From NCBI GenBank assembly GCA_030665925.1, contig DAOUYX010000077.1:1-7094 (forward strand): a stretch of 7,094 bases of DNA, written 5' to 3'. A program made the translations under genes and the position numbers. The stretch comes from Methanosarcinales archaeon. GTDB lineage: Archaea; Halobacteriota; Syntropharchaeia; Alkanophagales; Methanospirareceae. Under the pieces are notes generated by a model. That model saw only the letters and a list, made by a program, of their open reading frames with translations. It did no database searches and was not told the DNA's origin. This document shows positions 6,028-7,094 of the stretch, in pieces. Each line of letters opens with the position of its first letter. Position 1 is the first letter of the stretch.

Positions 6028-6826
6028 GGGCTCACAACCAATTTACAAGTCATTCATCAGATATTTTACCCGCCGTTAAGTAAAGTTAGAAGGTTACACA
6101 TTGAGATATTTCTTCTTTTAATTATCCGTGTCGAACGCGCAGACAGATTTTTCGGACTGCTTGCCATATTGTTTGCACCCGATGTTACTCCCGACGATGA
6201 GGAGAAGGGACTCTTAAAGGAGGTGGCTGGTGACATAGCCTTTGATCTCCACGATATGGAGATGGAAGAAGAAGCCATAGAAACTTCCGAAGGAATAATG
6301 TGGATTAGCACAAGTAAAGGCGTTTCCCTTCCTACCGGACGTGTATCTTATATGAAAGACTTCGCGATGAATATCGCCGGGTATTTCGCACCGGTGAAAT
6401 ACTTGTTACCAGGGAAGATACCTATCTTTGAGAAGGAAAAGGTTATCCAAGTCGTCACCGTCATACGTGACATCACCGAGCGGTTACGGTCGCCGCTTGT
6501 TACCATTCAAGGATTCACCGACATGGTCCAAACCGATTTAGCACAGAATGAAGTAGAAAAAGCAGCTACAAAAATGGACCGCCTTTTTAGTGGTACACTG
6601 GAACTCTCTCGCATCGGGCGTATATCGAATCCGCCGGAGGATGTGCCGTTTGGCGAAATCGTCAGGAAGCACTGGAGCAGACCGCTGGTGAAATAATGTC
6701 AAAGCATATTGAAGTTTTCGTAGCTGAGGACTTCCTGTTCTATACGGAGGACAGGAGTGGCAAGGGCACGGGTGCCGGATTAGCAATCGTGAAACGAATC
6801 GTTCGGGCAATGGTTTGTTTGGTCTC

Positions 6827-6844
6827 ATCTCAAAGCTTTGAGAT
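6827..6844. repeat. Perfect 18-bp palindrome
   Basis: ATCTCAAAGCTTTGAGAT reads identically on both strands. It lies after the last recognisable kinase motif and about 60 bases before the start codon of the pyrophosphatase-like gene. It could be an operator for that gene, a hairpin at the end of the kinase transcript, or a scar of rearrangement. No T-run follows it. Confidence 0.6.
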
Positions 6845-6851
6845 AATGCCG

Positions 6852-6862
6852 CATAAAAGTTA
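6852..6862 (+). promoter_or_regulatory. Possible TATA box of the pyrophosphatase-like gene
   Basis: CATAAAAGTTA lies about 45-55 bases before ATG 6907, which would give a leader of about 25 bases. CTTAAAAT at 6892-6899 is another A/T-rich candidate but is too close to the ATG for a TATA box. The assignment is weak. Confidence 0.3.
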
Positions 6863-6906
6863 CAAAACTCTTAATACTCCAAAAGGCGATACTTAAAATA
6901 GAGAAA

Positions 6907-7094
6907 ATGTTCACGGACAAGCAGAAGCGAGTATTTATTATCGGGCACAAAAATCCCGATTCCGATTCCATCTGTTCTGCTATTGGCTATGCGTACCTCA
7001 AGAATATTGTGGATAAGAAATACCTCTATGTTCCTGCTAGGGCGGGTGATTTGAATAGCGAAACGAAATTTGTGCTTGAAAAATTCAACTTTGA
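6907..7094 (+). CDS. Manganese-dependent inorganic pyrophosphatase-like DHH protein (5' part)
   Basis: An open frame runs from ATG 6907 to the window end (62 codons, 3' end missing). It starts MFTDKQKRVFIIGHKNPDSD, with the DHH-superfamily motif I His14, Asp18 and Asp20 that binds the metal pair in family II pyrophosphatases. It continues with SICSAIGYAYLKN and ARAGDLNSETKFVLEKFNF. This last stretch resembles the pyrophosphatases that carry CBS and DRTGG regulatory domains inserted after the N-terminal part, but that region lies beyond the window. Hydrolysis of pyrophosphate to phosphate is the expected reaction. No strong ribosome binding site precedes the ATG. Confidence 0.85.
   Translation, partial: MFTDKQKRVFIIGHKNPDSDSICSAIGYAYLKNIVDKKYLYVPARAGDLNSETKFVLEKFNF

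Larger units (their letters stand above)
6127..6896 (+). pseudogene. Decayed GAF-PAS sensor histidine kinase
   Basis: The intact relatives are cytosolic archaeal two-component sensors. The remnant keeps the end of a GAF domain (FFGLLAILFAPDVTPDDEEK, then EVAGDIAFDLHDMEMEEEA). It keeps a degenerate PAS domain (GIMWISTSKGV to EKVIQVVTVIRDITER). It keeps the second part of HisKA (LRSPLVTIQGFTDMVQ to LELSRIGRISNPPEDVPFGE). DITER is joined directly to LRSPL, so the coil and the SxSHD block carrying the phosphorylated His are gone. At about 6665-6669 the frame shifts by loss of one base; the second frame continues ALEQTAGEIMSKHIEVFVAE. It then jumps near 6735 to FYTEDRSGKGTGAGLAIVKR, skipping the N-box and first ATP-lid motifs and leaving only the last ATPase motif. 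The first frame stops at TAA 6694-6696 and the second at TAA 6894-6896. Upstream of 6127 the same frame is open back to the exonuclease stop but shows no family match. It cannot be a working kinase. Confidence 0.85.

Noticed and set aside
6028..6126. Translational read-through from the exonuclease stop into the kinase remnant
   Set aside because: The frame is indeed open between them, but the translation has no family resemblance and the stop is an ordinary TAA; an open 100-base stretch is expected by chance.

Overview
The window comes from an archaeon, most likely a euryarchaeon of the Halobacteriota type. It carries an archaeal NAC chaperone with a C-terminal UBA domain, an archaeal Trm5-type tRNA methyltransferase (broken), an archaeal RecJ/GAN-like DHH nuclease, a stand-alone PRC-barrel protein, two tRNA genes without encoded CCA, and TATA-box promoters with very short or no leaders. 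The GAF/PAS/HisKA kinase style and the IS5-type transposase would fit a methanogen or ANME-related lineage, but that placement is an inference from family resemblance only.

Layout. 51-942: a trm5 pseudogene with three frame breaks and one in-frame stop. 943-1092: spacer with the promoter of the next gene. 1093-2208: an intact amidohydrolase of the cytosine deaminase/chlorohydrolase group. 2275-2690: an IS5-type transposase remnant that lost its catalytic core. 2742-2814 (minus): tRNA-Val(GAC). 2962-4436: a tight plus-strand operon of nac, NAD kinase and a PRC-barrel protein. 4428-4502 (minus): tRNA-Arg(CCT), whose 3' end overlaps the PRC-barrel stop codon. 4618-6027: a DHH/DHHA1 exonuclease of the archaeal RecJ kind. 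6127-6896: a decayed sensor histidine kinase that lost its phospho-acceptor His and most of its ATPase domain. 6907-end: the 5' part of a second DHH-superfamily gene, a manganese-dependent inorganic pyrophosphatase-like protein.

The intact genes are core functions: cotranslational protein handling, NADP synthesis, DNA end processing, pyrophosphate hydrolysis and tRNAs. Between them lie three independently decayed loci (tRNA methyltransferase, transposase, sensor kinase), each showing both frame breaks and internal loss or replacement of key residues. The most informative content is this decay, because the original reading frames can be reconstructed almost base by base. I found no CRISPR array, defence island, phage module or convincing novel system.
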